Assembly: GCA_963753585.1 (NCBI GenBank)
Contig: CAVWCU010000002.1
Coordinates: 186,001 to 250,000 of the forward strand
Source of the DNA: VRUE01 sp963753585
GTDB lineage: Bacteria > Actinomycetota > Thermoleophilia > Solirubrobacterales > 70-9
Reading direction: 5' to 3'
Length of the DNA stretch: 64,000 nucleotides
The translations under genes and the position numbers were made by a program. Below the pieces are notes generated by a model. It was not told the origin of the DNA, made no database searches, and was given only the letters and a program-made list of their open reading frames with translations. This document shows positions 61,747 to 64,000 of this stretch, piece by piece (within the stretch, counting starts at the first letter, position 1; every line of letters starts with the position of its first letter).

Positions 61747-61949
61747 TCACGCAGCCCGGCAGTCGTGTTCCGTCGCGAGCCTCGGCGTCACAGCGCTTGA
61801 GCCATACCGCCGGTACCCGTCTGCCTTGAGGCGCTGAAGCATCGGTTCGATGGCTGCCCTTGCGGCATCGCTCGCGCGAGCGAGATCGTCGGCAAGCGCC
61901 CGCTCATCGACGTGGACCTCAAAGGCCGGTCCAGAAAGCTGTTCGCCAT
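61747..61949 (-). CDS. small helical protein (frameshifted near the start)
   Basis: About 67 residues after correcting one missing base within the first five codons. The corrected start is ATG at 61949, just before the upstream gene's stop is complete (TAGATG). The protein is amphipathic: LSGPAFEVHVDERALADDLA, RAAIEPMLQRLKADGYRRYG. Length becomes whole codons with the correction. It probably forms a two-gene operon with the next gene upstream. Unknown function. Confidence 0.45.
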
Positions 61950-62162
61950 CTACCCCTCGCCGTCAGTGGGCAGGTGGCCGAAATGCTTGTCGAACTCCTC
62001 GGGGGAAAGGCGTTTGCCTCCCGCGCGCTCAAGGATCGCCTCTGCAGAGGTCTCTTTCGACGGCCACTCTGGCGCGACCACGAACCGGCCATCGGCTAGG
62101 GCTTCCTCGATCACGAAGGACCCCTCTACATCGCCGCTGAGCTTGACGTGGCGCTGCTCCAT
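61950..62162 (-). CDS. small acidic protein of unknown function
   Basis: 70 residues from an ATG at 62162: HVKLSGDVEGSFVIEEALAD, RFVVAPEWPSKETSAEAILE, then KRLSPEEFDKHFGHL. The composition looks coding, with a strand-helix pattern like small antitoxin-sized proteins. No clear ribosome site. Its stop abuts the ATG of the frameshifted downstream gene. A toxin-antitoxin pair is conceivable but unsupported by motifs. Confidence 0.5.
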   Translation of the reverse strand: MEQRHVKLSGDVEGSFVIEEALADGRFVVAPEWPSKETSAEAILERAGGKRLSPEEFDKHFGHLPTDGEG

Positions 62163-62487
62163 GGGGAAATCATGGCAGAGGGCGCGGTCAAGCCGAAGGA
62201 GCTGGCCAGCGCAAGGCGGCCGGTCATGCACCGACCTCCCGTAACTAGGATGTTCCCAATGCGGACCTTGGCCGGCACCTGCGCAGCGATGGCAGCCCTT
62301 TGCTATTCGGGCTCAGCCAGGTGGGAGAGGACGAATCCGACGGGTTGCCGTGGCTGCGGGTACGACCCGATCACGGGAAGCTTTTACGACACCCCCTCCA
62401 CTGAATCATGCTCCGTTGGGCTGCGTGCCAAGCGTCTACCTTCTGGCCGCATTCGAGTCGGGACCGAGAATTTCTTCTGCTTTTGAA
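62163..62487. other. stretch without a convincing gene
   Basis: In 325 bases the only long plus-strand frame (from 62250, ending TGA at 62484-62486) gives a Cys/Ser/Arg-rich sequence with a weak hydrophobic start. It ends 1 nt before the next ATG, so it could be a gene, but its composition is poor. Otherwise nothing is seen beyond the likely promoter of the secreted protein. Confidence 0.35.
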
Positions 62488-62805
62488 ATGAGAAGACTGA
62501 CCGCACTATCCGCTACCACAGTCGCCCTCCTGGCCACGGCTTCACTTGATGCATCGGCGGCGACTACCCGAGAATGCGGAGATCTAGTCAGTCGGCTCGC
62601 GTTCAATATCACCACTCGCGAAGTGGGATGCGGGAAGGCAAGAGAAGTTGTTCGACGGTGGGGGAGTACAGCGGCCCTCCAACCGGGGGGAGACGGGGAA
62701 GTCCAGGGCTTCGCCTGTAACTACCGGAGTACCGGCTACGAGTCCGGAGCCATCCGCTGCAGCCGTCCCGGTGGCCGAATCATCCGGTGGCAGACCGGCA
62801 GCTAA
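62488..62805 (+). CDS. small secreted protein of unknown function
   Basis: A 105-residue protein with a signal peptide (MRRLTALSATTVALLATASL, DASAA). The mature part has about four cysteines (ECGDLVSRLAFNITTREVGC, GFACNYRSTGYES, AIRCSRPGGRIIRW) and ends with an Arg/Trp-rich strand. Similar small secreted proteins with a Cys-Arg pattern are, in my experience, common in Thermoleophilia. Function unknown. Confidence 0.6.
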   Translation: MRRLTALSATTVALLATASLDASAATTRECGDLVSRLAFNITTREVGCGKAREVVRRWGSTAALQPGGDGEVQGFACNYRSTGYESGAIRCSRPGGRIIRWQTGS

Positions 62806-62835
62806 GTTCGATTCAGCCGAAGTAGACTCGATTTC

Positions 62836-63849
62836 GTGCCGGTCAATCGTCGCTTCGCATTGCGCCAGCGTCCCAACGGGCGGATCGATGGCGAGACCTT
62901 CGAGCTCGTCGAGGAGGATCTTCCGGGGATCAGTGAGGGCGAGGCGTTGGTCCGCACCGAGTGGATCTCACTCGACCCGACCAACCGGGGATGGATCAAC
63001 GACATGCCCGGCTACCTGCCGCCCGTGGCAATCGGCGAGACGATGCGCGGCCTCGGCCTCGGCCGGGTGGTCGAGTCCAGGCACCCCAGCTACGCGAAGG
63101 GGCAGCTCGTCCAGGGGCTGATCGGCTGGACCGAGTACTTCATCGCCTCCGACGCAGCCCCCGTGCAGCGCGTCCCCGAGGCCGAGGGGGTCTCGCCCAG
63201 CCTCTATCTCGGTGCGCTCGGCATGACCGGCCTCACGGCCTGGGTGGGGATGCGTGAAATCGGCAAGCCGCAGGAGGGCGAGACGATCGTCATCTCGGCG
63301 GCCGCCGGCGCGGTCGGCTCGGTGGCCGGGCAGCTTGCGAAGCGCGACGGCGCCCGTGTCGTCGGCATCGCCGGCGGCGCCGAGAAGTGCTCGATCCTCA
63401 CCGAGAAGCTCGGCTTCGACGCGGCCGTGGACCATCGCGCCGAGGACTGGCGCAAGCAGCTCAAGGCCGCCACGCCGGATGGCATCGACGTCGACTTCGA
63501 GAACGTCGGCGGCGAGATCATGGATGCGATCTTCGCCCGCCTCAACCTCCACGCCCGGATCGCGCTCTGCGGGCTGATCTCCGGCTATAACGACAGCACC
63601 CCGCCACCCGGCCCGCGCGAGACCTTCGGCAACCTGCTCGTCAAGCGCGCCACCCTGCAGGGCTTCATCATCCTCGACCACTACGCCAAGCTGGCGGAGG
63701 TCTCGGCGCAGCTGGCGGAGTGGATCGCCGACGGCAGCCTCGAGCCGCTGGAGACCGTCGTTGAGGGCTTCGAGGAGCTGCCGAGCGCGATCAACATGCT
63801 CTTCGACGGCGCCAACGTAGGCAAGCTCGTCGTGCGGATCGCCGGCTAG
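62836..63849 (+). CDS. NADP-dependent medium-chain oxidoreductase (PTGR/curA-like)
   Basis: A 337-residue zinc-independent MDR-family reductase. The substrate domain has EWISLDPTNRGWINDMPGY and VAIGETMRGLGLGRVVESRH. The NADPH domain contains GMTGLTAWVGMREIGKPQEG, VVISAAAGAVGSVAGQLAK-like VISAAAGAVGSVAGQLAKR, and VVGIAGGAEKC. YxxxVG-like DFENVGGEIMDAIFA follows. It reduces alpha,beta-unsaturated ketones or aldehydes. GTG at 62836. Its TAG stop overlaps the convergent VOC gene stop (CTAG). Confidence 0.9.
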   Translation: MPVNRRFALRQRPNGRIDGETFELVEEDLPGISEGEALVRTEWISLDPTNRGWINDMPGYLPPVAIGETMRGLGLGRVVESRHPSYAKGQLVQGLIGWTEYFIASDAAPVQRVPEAEGVSPSLYLGALGMTGLTAWVGMREIGKPQEGETIVISAAAGAVGSVAGQLAKRDGARVVGIAGGAEKCSILTEKLGFDAAVDHRAEDWRKQLKAATPDGIDVDFENVGGEIMDAIFARLNLHARIALCGLISGYNDSTPPPGPRETFGNLLVKRATLQGFIILDHYAKLAEVSAQLAEWIADGSLEPLETVVEGFEELPSAINMLFDGANVGKLVVRIAG

Positions 63850-64000
63850 GCCGGCTGCTGCAGCACCGAGAGGATGTTGCCTGCCGGGTCCTTGAACCAG
63901 GCGATCATCGGGCCGGGGCCACGAGCGATGCCCTTCTCGTCCTGGTCGAAGCCGTCGTAGCGCTCGAAGCTGACGCCCTTGGCGGTCAGCTCGTCGACGG
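63846..64000 (-). CDS. VOC-family (glyoxalase-like) protein, partial
   Basis: Only the last 50 residues fall in the window. VDELTAKGVSFERYDGF and GPMIAWFKDPAGNILSVLQQ match the C-terminal half of a vicinal oxygen chelate domain. The Glu-type metal ligand appears replaced by Ser in ILSVLQ, seen in non-glyoxalase members. The gene continues beyond the end. It converges on the MDR gene. Confidence 0.8.
   Translation of the reverse strand, partial: VDELTAKGVSFERYDGFDQDEKGIARGPGPMIAWFKDPAGNILSVLQQPA

Overview
The window is high-GC bacterial chromosome with frequent GTG and TTG starts, near-leaderless promoters and many 4-nt stop/start overlaps. Gene content (PucR and TetR regulators, MMPL transporters, FKBP lipoproteins, acyl-CoA metabolism, a succinate dehydrogenase with an HdrB-like subunit, small cysteine-rich proteins) suggests an Actinomycetota genome of the Thermoleophilia/Solirubrobacterales type. 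That placement is inference from protein style, not a phylogeny.

Layout. 1-16.9 kb: an AlkZ-like protein, two FKBP lipoproteins, a BASS transporter, an acyl-CoA ligase followed by an R2-like di-iron/SCP2 fusion protein, an AI-2E permease, a metallo-hydrolase, a holin-like/alkaline phosphatase fusion, a PucR regulator, a secreted protein, a tRNA-Met 3' fragment, an amidase and an MMPL transporter. 16.95-20.68 kb: an insertion bounded by 28-bp perfect inverted repeats, carrying an IS1595-type transposase and passenger genes, lying between the MMPL gene and a TetR gene. 20.7-29.8 kb: TetR, a GT39-type glycosyltransferase, Lon, Hsp20, a fatty acid hydroxylase, a desaturase, a coiled-coil/AT-hook/winged-helix protein and malate dehydrogenase. 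29.8-45.6 kb: isocitrate dehydrogenase, acyl-CoA dehydrogenase, M50 and M28 peptidases, sdhA-sdhB-HdrB-like, hipBA, an ion-transporter-like permease with a CBS protein, and asd with aspartokinase. 45.6-64 kb: an AAA ATPase, PadR-MMPL, a MerR protein and a GGDEF-like protein, recR-ybaB-dnaX, a second glycosyltransferase, acetolactate decarboxylase, an ABC-2 exporter, SRP RNA, a CPA2 antiporter, tRNA-Val, a gene-poor stretch, and an MDR oxidoreductase.

How it fits together. Central metabolism (IDH, MDH, SDH) and lipid metabolism (acyl-CoA ligase, R2/SCP2 protein, acyl-CoA dehydrogenase, desaturase, hydroxylase, MMPL) dominate. Two very similar TetR-type palindromes, one before the R2/SCP2 gene and one at the MMPL start, hint at a shared lipid-related regulon. 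A 101-nt hairpin repeat occurs twice, each time exactly between convergent genes, with base changes that preserve pairing.

Caution on sequence quality. At least eleven single-base frameshifts interrupt otherwise intact genes (idh, acyl-CoA dehydrogenase three times, GGDEF protein, recR, dnaX twice, glycosyltransferase 2, ABC permease, a small gene near 61.9 kb). They look like assembly or sequencing errors rather than decay. Coordinates for these genes span the whole corrected reading frame.
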